A DNA stretch of 64,000 nt from Pseudomonas chlororaphis (GCF_001921865.1 NZ_MSCT01000004.1:62001-126000); one strand, 5' to 3'; shown: positions 31,183 to 39,262, counted from the first letter of the stretch. The notes: generated from the sequence alone by a model not told the origin. Program-made: numbers and translations.

Positions 31183-32196
31183 ATGGAAAACAATCAGCCG
31201 ATTATCATCAAGCGCGTCAAGCGCTTTGCCGGCGGGCACCATGGCGGGGCATGGAAGATCGCCTTCGCCGACTTCGCCACGGCGATGATGGCGTTCTTCC
31301 TGGTGCTGTGGCTGTTGTCCACCGCGACCCCGGAACAGAAGATCGCCATCGCCGGTTACTTCAAGGACCCGATCGGCTTCTCGGAAAGCGGTACGCCCTA
31401 CATCATCGACCTGGGCGGCTCTCCCGAGGTGGCGCCGGACCATACGCTCAACCCCGAGGTCCAGTCGCAACCGCAGCCGGACAAGGTGACGGTCGATACC
31501 GACCAGGTCGAGGGCATGGCCGAGCAGGTTGAAAAAGAGCGCCTGGAACTGCTGTTGCAAGAGTTGCAGAACAAGGTCGAGGAAAACCCGCAACTGCAGA
31601 AATTCAAGGACCAGATCCTGTTCGAGATCACTCCGGATGGCCTGCGCATCCAGATCATCGATTCGGAAAACCGGCCGATGTTCGACTCTGGCAGCGCGCG
31701 CCTGAAACCGTATTTCGAGGACATCCTGCTGGCCATGGCCGACACCATCAAGGCGGTGCCGAACAAGATCAGCATCAGCGGCCACACCGATGCCAAGCCT
31801 TACGCGGGTGCTGGCGATTTCGGCAACTGGGAACTGTCGGCCAACCGGGCCAATGCCGCGCGTCGTGCGCTGGTGGCGGGCAGTTATCCCGACACCCAGG
31901 TGGCTCGCGTGGTGGGGTATGCCTCGTCGTCACTGTTCGATCGCAAGGACCCATTCAACCCGGTCAACCGGCGTATCGACATCGTGGTGCTGACCAAAAA
32001 GGCCCAGCGCGCGATTGAAGGCGAAGTGGCTCCCGAGACACCGGTGCCCACCCAGGGCCAGGGCGCTCCGGGCGAAGTACCGGCCGACCCGAACGCCCTG
32101 CCGCCGGAGCAGGAACCCTTGCCGGCCCATGAGTTGCGCGAACGGCTGAATATCTTCGACGACCCGGCGCCGAAGCCGGCCGAACCGCCGAAGTAG
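31183..32196 (+). CDS. motB: Flagellar motor stator protein MotB
   Basis: 337 aa. A single transmembrane helix (about 28-48) carries the proton-binding Asp, D30 in IAFADFATAMMAFF. A plug/linker region follows, and the OmpA-like peptidoglycan-binding domain (about 150-270) shows ISGHTDAKPYAG and the ELSANRANAARR helix. The Pro/Glu-rich C-terminal tail (about 280-337) is typical for Pseudomonas MotB. Co-transcribed with motA. Confidence 0.97.
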   Translation: MENNQPIIIKRVKRFAGGHHGGAWKIAFADFATAMMAFFLVLWLLSTATPEQKIAIAGYFKDPIGFSESGTPYIIDLGGSPEVAPDHTLNPEVQSQPQPDKVTVDTDQVEGMAEQVEKERLELLLQELQNKVEENPQLQKFKDQILFEITPDGLRIQIIDSENRPMFDSGSARLKPYFEDILLAMADTIKAVPNKISISGHTDAKPYAGAGDFGNWELSANRANAARRALVAGSYPDTQVARVVGYASSSLFDRKDPFNPVNRRIDIVVLTKKAQRAIEGEVAPETPVPTQGQGAPGEVPADPNALPPEQEPLPAHELRERLNIFDDPAPKPAEPPK

Positions 32197-32200
32197 TGAC

Positions 32201-32238
32201 CCACAAAAAAGCCGACATCCGTGTCGGCTTTTTTGTGG
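32201..32238. terminator. Strong bidirectional terminator after motB
   Basis: 17-bp perfect stem CCACAAAAAAGCCGACA / TGTCGGCTTTTTTGTGG with a TCCG loop. It ends motAB and, on the other strand, the TIR-caspase-TIR operon, marking the left border of the accessory insert. Confidence 0.9.
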
Positions 32239-32250
32239 GCGGCGCAAGGC

Positions 32251-32742
32251 TCAATAACCGCGGCGAATCCTGGCCTTGAGTTCCGCGTGGAAGTGGTCCG
32301 CATTGGTCTTGTTGTGGGTGTGCAGGGATTCGCTGCCATCCACCGACTCCAGGGACAGCGAGCGCTTGAGTGCCGACTCGTTGCGATAGGTGTCGATAAA
32401 CAGCTCGATGTCGCTGGCTTTGCTCAGCTTCGGCCATTTGTCGAGGTATTCCGGCAATTCGCTGGCGCCGGTCCTGAACGAGCAGATCCGCCGATTGCTG
32501 ATGGTCGCTTCGCCGATCTCGAACGGCACCCACCAGGACAGCGCGGTCTTGTCCGACACCAGGGCCAGCAAATGCGTGCACTCGGTGATGCGGCGGGTGA
32601 TCACTGCGGTGATGTCTTCGGTGCTCAGGGATTCGATATCCTGCACATCGAGGTAGGTCTGGATACCGGCTTCTTCCAGGCGCTTGTTGATGTTGATGGC
32701 CAAAGGGCGGTCGGTATGTCGGTAGCTGATAAAGACAGGCAT
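32251..32742 (-). CDS. TIR-domain protein (TIR_2 type), third gene of the putative defence operon
   Basis: 163 aa. The N-terminal 100 residues are a TIR domain: PVFISYRHTDRPLAININKRL (first strand and helix), GIQTYLDVQD, TECTHLLALVSDKTALSWWVPFEIGEA. E75 in the WWVPFEIGE segment is the likely NADase catalytic Glu. The remainder (about 95-163) is charged with a basic C-terminus (ELKARIRRGY). Its ATG shares one base with the stop of the caspase gene, so it is translated with it. The family either cleaves NAD+ or makes a nucleotide signal; which one is unknown. It is distinct in sequence from the other TIR gene of this operon. Confidence 0.88.
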   Translation of the reverse strand: MPVFISYRHTDRPLAININKRLEEAGIQTYLDVQDIESLSTEDITAVITRRITECTHLLALVSDKTALSWWVPFEIGEATISNRRICSFRTGASELPEYLDKWPKLSKASDIELFIDTYRNESALKRSLSLESVDGSESLHTHNKTNADHFHAELKARIRRGY

Positions 32743-33701
32743 CAGAAATGTCCTTTGATCGCCAGTTCGCGATAGTAGGCACCGAACGCCGTGAGGCGGC
32801 AGCCGGTGGAGTGGATGGCGGCGTAGTACATGTGTTCGGCGTCCACCGGCTCGATCAGGCTGTGCCGGTTGCACTTTTGCAGTTGGGCGAAGACGTCGCC
32901 GTGATCGGGGTTGAATGCCGGGTCCGTGGGCTCGTAGCTGGGCGCGAGGGCGAACACTGACTGGGCTTCGGGAAACCACTCGGGTAGCCGACGCAGGATT
33001 TCTTCCGGGATCAGCGGCGGGACTTCGCGCAAGGCGATGAATTGGGAAACGTTGGTCTTGAACACTGGCCGCTGTTCCCAGGCGCCGAGCGCGTTGTCGA
33101 CGAATGAGTACAGGCTGCCGGGTGTGATCGCGCCCAGGACGTTGGCCGCACCGCCGTGCAAGGCTTGCAGCAGCAACCCGGTGAAAACGCCATGGCCGCT
33201 CTGTTCCAGGGCGGGCTGGGCTTTCTTGCAGGCGGTAAGAATGGTCATGCCTTCGCCGATGGTGCTGACGCCGCCCCTCAGGCCGCGCGCCTCTGCGGCG
33301 GCGCCGGATTCGCAGCAGTCGAGAATGATCACCTTGTTCTTGATCTTCTCGGTCGCATTGGCCCATTGCAGGACATCGCTGATACGAATGCCGTCGTTGC
33401 TGCCCCGGTAGTCCTGCGCAAGCAGCGTGCCCTCTTCGATACTCTTGTCGAAGTTGCCATGGCCGGCGAAGTACAGAAGAGCCACGTTACAGTCGCCGGA
33501 GAACAACTCCTTGATGCTTTCTTCAAGGAGTTGGCGACTCAGGTTTGTTTCTGCGGACGTCAAGACCTGGTTCTTGAAGTTGGGTTTGCCGGTGGCGTGA
33601 CGCTCCAGTATCGAAGCCATGGCAATGGCGTCGTTATTGCAGCCGCTCAACGGGTTTATATAGGTGTAGTTGTTGATGCCGATAAATAATGCCTTGCGCA
33701 T
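32742..33701 (-). CDS. Caspase-fold (C14) cysteine protease, likely defence effector
   Basis: 319 aa, no signal peptide or membrane helix. A caspase p20-like domain occupies about residues 1-225: KALFIGINNYTYINPLSGCNND at the start, catalytic His H81 in LLYFAGHGNFD and catalytic Cys C130 in IILDCCESGAAAEARG. Both dyad residues are intact, so it should be an active protease. About 95 C-terminal residues (226-319) with many aromatic residues do not match a domain I know. It lies between two TIR genes, 2 bp after the first and overlapping the second by one base. The 5' end uses TTA and ATA codons, rare in the surrounding genes, in keeping with horizontal acquisition. Caspase-like proteases serve as cell-killing effectors in several bacterial immune systems. 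Confidence 0.9.
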   Translation of the reverse strand: MRKALFIGINNYTYINPLSGCNNDAIAMASILERHATGKPNFKNQVLTSAETNLSRQLLEESIKELFSGDCNVALLYFAGHGNFDKSIEEGTLLAQDYRGSNDGIRISDVLQWANATEKIKNKVIILDCCESGAAAEARGLRGGVSTIGEGMTILTACKKAQPALEQSGHGVFTGLLLQALHGGAANVLGAITPGSLYSFVDNALGAWEQRPVFKTNVSQFIALREVPPLIPEEILRRLPEWFPEAQSVFALAPSYEPTDPAFNPDHGDVFAQLQKCNRHSLIEPVDAEHMYYAAIHSTGCRLTAFGAYYRELAIKGHF

Positions 33702-33703
33702 GA

Positions 33704-34114
33704 TTACACCGCCGTATACAGGCGAATGGCATTGACGATGCTATTGGTGTTCCACGCGCATTCGACATGGGCGGCCTCGCGTACCACGTTGGAAATTCGC
33801 TCCGCGCCAAACGGCTTGATGGCAATGATGACTTTGCCCAGGCGTTGGGCAATGGCGATTTCCTTGTTGATCCACTTGCTGTACGTGGAATACATGCCAG
33901 CCATGATCAGCACAGCGGAACAGGGGCGTATCTGGTTCTCGATGGCTTCTTCGAGTTGCTTGTCCGTTCGGGCGCCGACGATCGGGTCCTGCCAGGGTAC
34001 GGAGAAGTTCTTGAAGTTGAATCCAGAGTGTGTACCGAGCAGCTCGACGAGTCTGTCGTGCTTGTCCGAGTAACTCCACGAGTGGCTGATGAACAGATGG
34101 TAGGTTTGCTGCAT
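33704..34114 (-). CDS. TIR-domain protein of the ThsB-like (DUF1863/MTH538) type, first gene of the putative defence operon
   Basis: 136 aa, a stand-alone TIR-like domain. It begins YHLFISHSWSYSDKHDRLVELL and has FKNFSVPWQDPI, then SAVLIMAGMYSTYSKWINKEIAIAQRLGKVIIAIKPFG (seen as residues 66-103). That layout, FISHSW then W-I-x-x-E-I, is characteristic of ThsB proteins of Thoeris, with E85 as the candidate catalytic Glu. ThsB enzymes sense infection and make a cyclic-ADP-ribose-type signal from NAD+. The ATG at 34114 has GAGGAG seven bases upstream. It ends 2 bp before the caspase gene. No SIR2-SLOG or Macro effector gene is present nearby, so the caspase is the obvious effector. Confidence 0.88.
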   Translation of the reverse strand: MQQTYHLFISHSWSYSDKHDRLVELLGTHSGFNFKNFSVPWQDPIVGARTDKQLEEAIENQIRPCSAVLIMAGMYSTYSKWINKEIAIAQRLGKVIIAIKPFGAERISNVVREAAHVECAWNTNSIVNAIRLYTAV

Positions 34115-34183
34115 GAATGACTCCTCGAGAACGCAAGTCAATGCGTATCCACGCCGGCTGAATGCTGGTGTGACGAGAAATCA

Positions 34184-34211
34184 AATGTATTTGAACAATG
34201 GCGGCTAACAA
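34184..34211 (-). promoter_or_regulatory. Candidate promoter of the TIR-caspase-TIR operon
   Basis: On the minus strand TTGTTA, 16 bases, TACATT, about 70 bp before the first start codon. It is a moderate sigma-70 match in a region that is AT-rich compared with its surroundings; weak evidence. Confidence 0.35.
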
Positions 34212-34237
34212 GGTCGCGGGATAAAAGCAGATACTTC

Positions 34238-34269
34238 CTTTTTGTGGGAAAGATAATTCCTACAAAAAG
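34238..34269. repeat. Imperfect inverted repeat upstream of the defence operon
   Basis: CTTTTTGTGGGAA and TTCCTACAAAAAG, 13-base arms with one mismatch around a 6-base AT-rich loop. Possible operator, attenuator or remnant; no known consensus recognised. Confidence 0.6.
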
Positions 34270-34306
34270 TTGTCCATCGCAATGCATGTATCGGGCGAGC
34301 GCCACC

Positions 34307-34341
34307 AATAAGTAACTCCGCGCATGGCGAAGTTACTTATT
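34307..34341 (-). terminator. Hairpin after rsgA (possible terminator)
   Basis: Arms AATAAGTAACTCCGC and GCGAAGTTACTTATT, 15 bases each with one mismatch, around GCATG, a few bases beyond the rsgA stop on the minus strand. There is no long U-tract, so termination is plausible rather than certain. It forms the right border of the accessory insert. Confidence 0.5.
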
Positions 34342-34347
34342 GTTCTT

Positions 34348-35379
34348 TCAGTAGCTGTTGTCCGGCAGGCTGGCGATGATCGAGCGGTAGCTGTTCATTC
34401 GTTGTTGCTGGATCCGCCCGTCTTCCAGGGCCTTGAGCAGGGCGCAACCCGGTTCGCGGTCATGCTTGCAGTCGCGGAAGCGGCAAGTACCCAGCAGGTC
34501 GTTGAATTCGATGAAACCCGCCTCGACATCGGCGCGGCTGACATGGCCCAGGCCGAATTCGCGAATCCCCGGGGAGTCGATCAACTCGCCGCCGCCCGGG
34601 AAGTGGAACAGGCGCGCGGTGGTGGTGGTGTGGGTGCCCTGGCCGGACAGCTCCGACAGCGGGCCGACGCGGGTTTCGACTTCCGGCAGCAGGCTGTTCA
34701 CCAGCGACGACTTGCCCACGCCGGACTGACCGACGAATACGCTGATCCGCCCGTCCAGCTGAGCTTGCAGCTGTTCCATGCCATTGCCGTGGTGGGCCGA
34801 GACTTCCAGCACCGGATAACCCAACTGCCGATAGACCGCCAGCAAGGCATTGAGGGCCGGGGCATTGTGCTCGTCGATCAGGTCGAACTTGTTGAGCAGC
34901 AGCAGCGGGCGAATCCCGGCATGCTCGGCCGCCACCAGGTAACGGTCGATCAGGTTGGCGTGGGGCTCGGGCAGCGGGGCGAAAACGATCACGATCATGT
35001 CGACGTTGGCGGCGACCGGCTTGAGCTGGCCGCGGCTGTCCGGGCGGCACAGCTCGGTGTGGCGCGGCAGTTGCGCGACGATCACCCCGATACCCTGGTT
35101 GCCCGGACGCCAGACCACCTGGTCGCCGGTCACCAGCGCCGGCAGGTTGGCCCGCAGGTGGCAGCGGAATACCTGGCCGGCCAGCTCGCCTTCACGCGCC
35201 TCGACTTCGACCTGCACACCGAAGTGGGCGATCACCAGGCCGGTCTGTTCGGGGCCGAGATCGCCGCCTTCCAGTGCTTCCACGGCAGAGGATTCGCGTT
35301 TGGCGGCGCGGGCGGCGCGTTCGCCTTGAATCTTTTCGATGCGCCAGTTTTGGCGACGATTGAGCTGGCGTTTGGCCAT
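34348..35379 (-). CDS. rsgA: Ribosome small subunit-dependent GTPase A
   Basis: 343 aa. A late 30S assembly checkpoint GTPase. The N-terminal OB fold is followed by a circularly permuted GTPase (G4 [10 protein letters not shown] before G1 [11 protein letters not shown] and the G3 region [11 protein letters not shown]) and a C-terminal zinc finger ([14 protein letters not shown]). The [12 protein letters not shown] switch I segment is conserved. Divergent from orn across about 108 bp. In PAO1 it is next to motB; here the TIR-caspase-TIR insert separates them. Confidence 0.97.
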   Translation of the reverse strand: MAKRQLNRRQNWRIEKIQGERAARAAKRESSAVEALEGGDLGPEQTGLVIAHFGVQVEVEAREGELAGQVFRCHLRANLPALVTGDQVVWRPGNQGIGVIVAQLPRHTELCRPDSRGQLKPVAANVDMIVIVFAPLPEPHANLIDRYLVAAEHAGIRPLLLLNKFDLIDEHNAPALNALLAVYRQLGYPVLEVSAHHGNGMEQLQAQLDGRISVFVGQSGVGKSSLVNSLLPEVETRVGPLSELSGQGTHTTTTARLFHFPGGGELIDSPGIREFGLGHVSRADVEAGFIEFNDLLGTCRFRDCKHDREPGCALLKALEDGRIQQQRMNSYRSIIASLPDNSY

Positions 35380-35487
35380 TGGTGTTCCGTGTCGATAATG
35401 CAGCGGTTGGGTAAAAACGGCGGCGAGTTTAGCACGCCGGCAGGCCCCTCTAGGCTAAACTGCGCAACTACGCCGAGGAGCCCACAC

Positions 35488-36030
35488 ATGCAAAACCCGC
35501 AGAATCTGATCTGGATCGATCTGGAAATGACCGGTCTGAACCCTGACACCGACGTCATCATCGAGATGGCGACGATCGTCACCGATAGCAATCTCAATAC
35601 CTTGGCTGAAGGCCCGGTCATCGCCATCCACCAGAGCGATGAAATCCTCGCCGGCATGGACGAGTGGAACACCCGCCAGCATGGCGGTTCGGGGCTGACC
35701 CAACGGGTGCGTGAAAGCCGCATCAGCATGGCCGAGGCAGAGGCACAGACCATCGCGTTCCTGGAACAGTGGGTGCCCAAGGGCAAGTCGCCGATCTGCG
35801 GCAACAGCATCTGCCAGGATCGGCGTTTCCTGTATCGCCACATGAAGGCGCTGGAAAGCTACTTCCACTACCGCAACCTCGATGTCTCGACCCTCAAGGA
35901 ACTGGCCGCCCGCTGGGCGCCGGACGTGCGCGACAGTTTCAAGAAGGGCAGCACCCACCTGGCACTGGACGACATTCGTGAATCCATCGCCGAGTTGCAG
36001 CATTACCGCAAGCACTTCATCAAGCTCTGA
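35488..36030 (+). CDS. orn: Oligoribonuclease
   Basis: 180 aa DEDDh exonuclease, D11 and E13 in [10 protein letters not shown], with the later Asp in [10 protein letters not shown] and the His/Asp pair in [10 protein letters not shown]. It degrades short RNAs and pGpG, so it is needed for c-di-GMP turnover. A GAGGAG ribosome site lies just upstream of the ATG at 35488. Full length. Confidence 0.98.
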   Translation: MQNPQNLIWIDLEMTGLNPDTDVIIEMATIVTDSNLNTLAEGPVIAIHQSDEILAGMDEWNTRQHGGSGLTQRVRESRISMAEAEAQTIAFLEQWVPKGKSPICGNSICQDRRFLYRHMKALESYFHYRNLDVSTLKELAARWAPDVRDSFKKGSTHLALDDIRESIAELQHYRKHFIKL

Positions 36031-36032
36031 CG

Positions 36033-36099
36033 CTATCGCGAGCAAGCTCGCTCCTGCAGATACACGCTGTCCCATAGGAGCGGGCTTGCTTGTGATAGG
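36033..36099. repeat. REPIN (paired REP elements)
   Basis: CTATCGCGAGCAAGCTCGCT-CCTGCAG and a diverged inverted arm ATAGGAGCGGGCTTGCTTGT-GATAGG, between orn and the TRIC-like gene. Confidence 0.8.
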
Positions 36100-36192
36100 C
36101 CGCACAGCGTTCTCCAGCCATTCAGTCAGCGCCCCCTTTTGGTGCCATCGCCAACTGAGTAGACTGCGCGCCTTCCTGAAAGGACCGCCATC

Positions 36193-36804
36193 ATGCTGCT
36201 GATGCTTTACCTGATTGCCATTACCGCTGAAGCCATGACCGGCGCGTTGTCTGCCGGGCGTCGCGGCATGGACTGGTTCGGCGTGGTGCTGATCGCCTGC
36301 GTCACGGCCCTGGGCGGCGGTTCGGTGCGCGACGTGTTGTTGGGGCACTACCCACTGACCTGGGTCAAGCACCCGGAATACCTGGTGCTGACTTCGGCCG
36401 CGGCCCTGGTGACGATCTTTATCGCGCCGCTGATGCGCCACCTGCGTTCGCTGTTCCTGGTGCTCGACGCCGTGGGGCTGGTGGCGTTCACCCTGATCGG
36501 CTGCATGACCGCCCTGGAAATGGGCCACGGTATGCTGGTGGCCTCGGTCAGCGGGGTGATTACCGGGGTGTTCGGCGGGATTCTGCGAGACATCTTCTGC
36601 AACGACATTCCGCTGATCTTCCGTCGCGAGCTGTATGCCAGCGTCTCGTTCGCCGCGGCCTGGTGCTACATGCTCTGCATCTATCTGCAGTTGCCTGGCG
36701 AGCAGTCGATCCTGATCACTCTGTTCGGCGGTTTCCTACTGCGTTTGCTAGCGATCCGCTTTCACTGGGAAATGCCCAAGTTCGTCTATAACGACGAGCA
36801 GTGA
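36193..36804 (+). CDS. Trimeric intracellular cation channel (TRIC/UPF0126) family membrane protein
   Basis: 203 aa with about seven hydrophobic helices and the internal duplication of the family. Each half carries the glycine signature: TALGGGSVRDVLLGHYPLTW in the first and GVFGGILRDIFCNDIPLIF in the second. Bacterial homologues form trimeric K+-permeable channels. Two ATGs (36193 and 36199) are possible. It overlaps the 3' end of queG by 19 bp convergently. Confidence 0.9.
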   Translation: MLLMLYLIAITAEAMTGALSAGRRGMDWFGVVLIACVTALGGGSVRDVLLGHYPLTWVKHPEYLVLTSAAALVTIFIAPLMRHLRSLFLVLDAVGLVAFTLIGCMTALEMGHGMLVASVSGVITGVFGGILRDIFCNDIPLIFRRELYASVSFAAAWCYMLCIYLQLPGEQSILITLFGGFLLRLLAIRFHWEMPKFVYNDEQ

Positions 36805-37865
36805 CGGCCGGCGTGCTGGTTCAGCGCCCATTCCACATGTTCGCGCACCAATTCTGACGGGTAGTCCCGGCGGGCCTTCAGGGCTTCCAGCACCGGGATG
36901 CTCGACGGCGCATTGCCCAGTCCTACCGCCAGGTTGCGCAGCCAGCGCTCGTAGCCGGCGCGGCGCAGCGGCGAACCTTCGGTGCTGCTGAGAAAGGTCT
37001 CCTCGTCCCACATGAACAATTCGGCCAGCTCGGCATTGTCGAGGTTGTGCCTTGGCTTGAAATCGCCTTCGCCGGACGGGCGAGCGAAGCGGTTCCACGG
37101 GCAGACGATCTGGCAGTCGTCGCAACCGAAGACACGGTTGCCGATCAATGGGCGCAGGTCCTCGGGAATGGCGTTTTTCAGCTCGATGGTCAGGTACGAA
37201 ATGCAGCGCCGGGCGTCCAGGACGTAAGGGCCGACGAAGGCATTGGTCGGGCAGATGTCCAGGCAGGCGGTGCAGCGGCCGCAGTGCTCGGTGGCGTGGG
37301 GGGCGTCCACCGGCAGCGGCAGGTCGACGAACAGCTCGCTGAGGAAGAAGTAGCTACCGGCCTTGCGGTTGAGCACCAAGGTGTTCTTGCCGATCCAGCC
37401 GAGCCCGGCCTGTTCGGCGATGGCTTTTTCCAGCACCGGGGCGCTGTCGACGAAGGCGCGATAGCCGAACGGGCCGATTTCCTTCTGGATGCGCTCGGCC
37501 AGTTGCTGCACGCGCTTGCGGATCAGCTTGTGGTAGTCGCGGCCCAGGGCATAACGCGAGACATAGGCTTTTTCCGGTTGGGCCAGGCGCTGCGCCATCT
37601 GGGTGTCGCCGGGCAGGTAATCCATGCGCAGGGAGACCACGCGCAGGGTGCCAGGCACCAGCTCGTCCGGGTGGGAACGTTTGCTGCCGTGGGCGCCCAT
37701 GTAGTCCATTTCGCCGTGATAGCCCGCCGCGAGCCAACGCTCCAGGTGCTGCTCATGCTCGGCCAGGTCCAGGCCGCTGATGCCGACTTGCTGAAAGCCC
37801 AGCTCGCGGCCCCAATCCTTGATCGATTGGGCGAGGGCGGGAAGATCGGTGGTAATGGCAGGCAT
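36786..37865 (-). CDS. queG: Epoxyqueuosine reductase
   Basis: 359 aa. This cobalamin-dependent enzyme carries out the last step of queuosine synthesis in tRNA. Two 4Fe-4S cluster motifs are visible: CGRCTACLDICPTNAF and CDDCQIVCPWNRF (about 185-200 and 240-255), along with a GWIGKNTLVLNRKAGSY segment. The ATG at 37865 gives MPAITTDLPALAQ; the longer frame from 37946 lacks a ribosome site. Divergent from nnrD. Confidence 0.96.
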   Translation of the reverse strand: MPAITTDLPALAQSIKDWGRELGFQQVGISGLDLAEHEQHLERWLAAGYHGEMDYMGAHGSKRSHPDELVPGTLRVVSLRMDYLPGDTQMAQRLAQPEKAYVSRYALGRDYHKLIRKRVQQLAERIQKEIGPFGYRAFVDSAPVLEKAIAEQAGLGWIGKNTLVLNRKAGSYFFLSELFVDLPLPVDAPHATEHCGRCTACLDICPTNAFVGPYVLDARRCISYLTIELKNAIPEDLRPLIGNRVFGCDDCQIVCPWNRFARPSGEGDFKPRHNLDNAELAELFMWDEETFLSSTEGSPLRRAGYERWLRNLAVGLGNAPSSIPVLEALKARRDYPSELVREHVEWALNQHAGRHCSSL

Positions 37866-37928
37866 GAGGCGAGAGAAACCGGGGCTGAGGTGCGTATAAT
37901 TCTGCCAGACATCGGAGCCCGAAGACGC

Positions 37929-38789
37929 ATGGCGCAGACAAAACACCCTTTACCCGACATCCAGCCGCTGGTGCCTGGCACTTTGCCGGCGCTGTGTGCT
38001 CGCTTGCCCGATGCCCATAAAGGCCAGTTCGGACACCTGTTGCTGATCGGCGGCGATCGCGGTTTTGGCGGCGCGGCCCTGCTCTGTGCCGAAAGTGCCC
38101 TGCGCAGCGGGGCCGGGATGGTTTCGCTGGCCACTCGCAGCGAACACGTTGCCGCCGCTCTGGCACGGATTCCCGAGGTCATGGCCCTGGGCGTGGATTC
38201 GGCCAACCAGTTGATGGGCTTGCTGGATCAGGCGTCGGTCATCGTCGCCGGCCCCGGCCTGGGGCAAGCCGCCTGGGGCCGTAGCCTGTTGTCTGCCGCG
38301 GCCAACGCGCCACGGCCGCAAGTCTGGGATGCCGATGCCCTGAATCTGCTGGCCAGCGGCGGCCTGACCTTGCCGCCGGGCAGCGTGATCACTCCGCATC
38401 CGGGGGAGGCCGCCCGGTTGCTGGGCCTGTCCACTGCCCAGGTGCAGGCGGATCGTCCGGCAGCTGCTGTGGCCTTGAGCAAAAAATATACCGCTGTCGC
38501 TGTCCTGAAAGGCGCCGGGAGCCTGATCGCCAGCCCCGACGGGTGCCTGGCTGGTTGCGAGCGTGGGCATCCGGCCATGGCCACCGCCGGGTTGGGGGAT
38601 GTGTTGGCTGGGCTGGTCGGAGCTCTGCTGGCGCAAGGGATGACGGCGTTCGACAGCGCTTGCCTGGCGGTCTGGCTGCATGCGGTCGCGGGCGAGCAGC
38701 AAGGTAAATTGGGCCGGGGGCTGGCGGCCAGCGATTTGATCCCGGCCATTCGTCAGTTGTTGGAGGAGCAGTCACCGTGTCTGAAATAA
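37929..38789 (+). CDS. nnrD: ADP/ATP-dependent NAD(P)H-hydrate dehydratase
   Basis: 286 aa. It repairs hydrated NAD(P)H. The ribokinase-like fold shows GHLLLIGGDRGFGGAA, SVITPHPGEAARLL and ATAGLGDVLAGLVGALLAQG near the C-terminus. The NnrE epimerase domain, often fused to it (as in E. coli YjeF/Nnr), is absent, so this is the stand-alone dehydratase. Its 3' end overlaps tsaE by 13 bp. First gene of the tsaE-amiB-mutL-miaA-hfq run. Confidence 0.93.
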   Translation: MAQTKHPLPDIQPLVPGTLPALCARLPDAHKGQFGHLLLIGGDRGFGGAALLCAESALRSGAGMVSLATRSEHVAAALARIPEVMALGVDSANQLMGLLDQASVIVAGPGLGQAAWGRSLLSAAANAPRPQVWDADALNLLASGGLTLPPGSVITPHPGEAARLLGLSTAQVQADRPAAAVALSKKYTAVAVLKGAGSLIASPDGCLAGCERGHPAMATAGLGDVLAGLVGALLAQGMTAFDSACLAVWLHAVAGEQQGKLGRGLAASDLIPAIRQLLEEQSPCLK

Positions 38790-39247
38790 CCCTGTATATG
38801 GCGGACGAAAACGCCATGGTCGCCTTTGGCGCGCGCCTGGCGCAGGTCACCCAGGGGCTGGGCGTGATCTTTCTCGAGGGCGATCTGGGGGCAGGGAAAA
38901 CCACGCTGTCGAGGGGCCTTATCCGTGGCTTGGGGCATGTCGGCGCGGTGAAGAGTCCGACCTTTACCCTGGTCGAGCCTTACGAAATCGGCGATGTGAG
39001 AGCGTTCCACTTCGATCTCTATCGCCTGGTCGATCCCGAGGAGCTGGAGTTTCTCGGTATTCGCGATTACTTAGAGGGCGATGCACTGTGCCTGATCGAG
39101 TGGCCCCAGCGTGGTGCGGGCTTTTTGCCAAAGCCGGACCTGACCATTACCATTAGCCCGCATAACAGCGGGCGTTCCCTGCATTTGTTGTCGCAAGGCT
39201 CGCGTGGCGAGTCCTGGTGTGCCGCTTTGGCGTTGGAATTCAAATAA
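38777..39247 (+). CDS. tsaE: tRNA threonylcarbamoyladenosine synthesis ATPase TsaE
   Basis: 156 aa. It helps TsaB-TsaD make t6A37 of tRNA. Walker A is GDLGAGKTT at 35-43, followed by VKSPTFTLVEPYE and the HFDLYRL segment of the family. GTG start at 38777, placed within the end of nnrD. Confidence 0.96.
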   Translation: MSEITLYMADENAMVAFGARLAQVTQGLGVIFLEGDLGAGKTTLSRGLIRGLGHVGAVKSPTFTLVEPYEIGDVRAFHFDLYRLVDPEELEFLGIRDYLEGDALCLIEWPQRGAGFLPKPDLTITISPHNSGRSLHLLSQGSRGESWCAALALEFK

Positions 39248-39262
39248 TTGATGGGGTTAGGT

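Noticed and set aside
32201..34347. Search for flanking direct repeats, integrase or transposon ends around the TIR-caspase operon
   Set aside because: No credible direct repeats or recombinase gene seen by eye; the two hairpins at the edges fit terminators better than att sites.
34324..36030. Apparent 568-residue protein joining a new N-terminus to oligoribonuclease
   Set aside because: The first two thirds are antisense to rsgA. Oligoribonuclease has its own ribosome site and start at 35488.
37047..38789. Apparent N-terminal extension of NnrD by about 290 residues
   Set aside because: The extension is antisense to queG; it is not an NnrE epimerase domain. The start at 37929 is normal.
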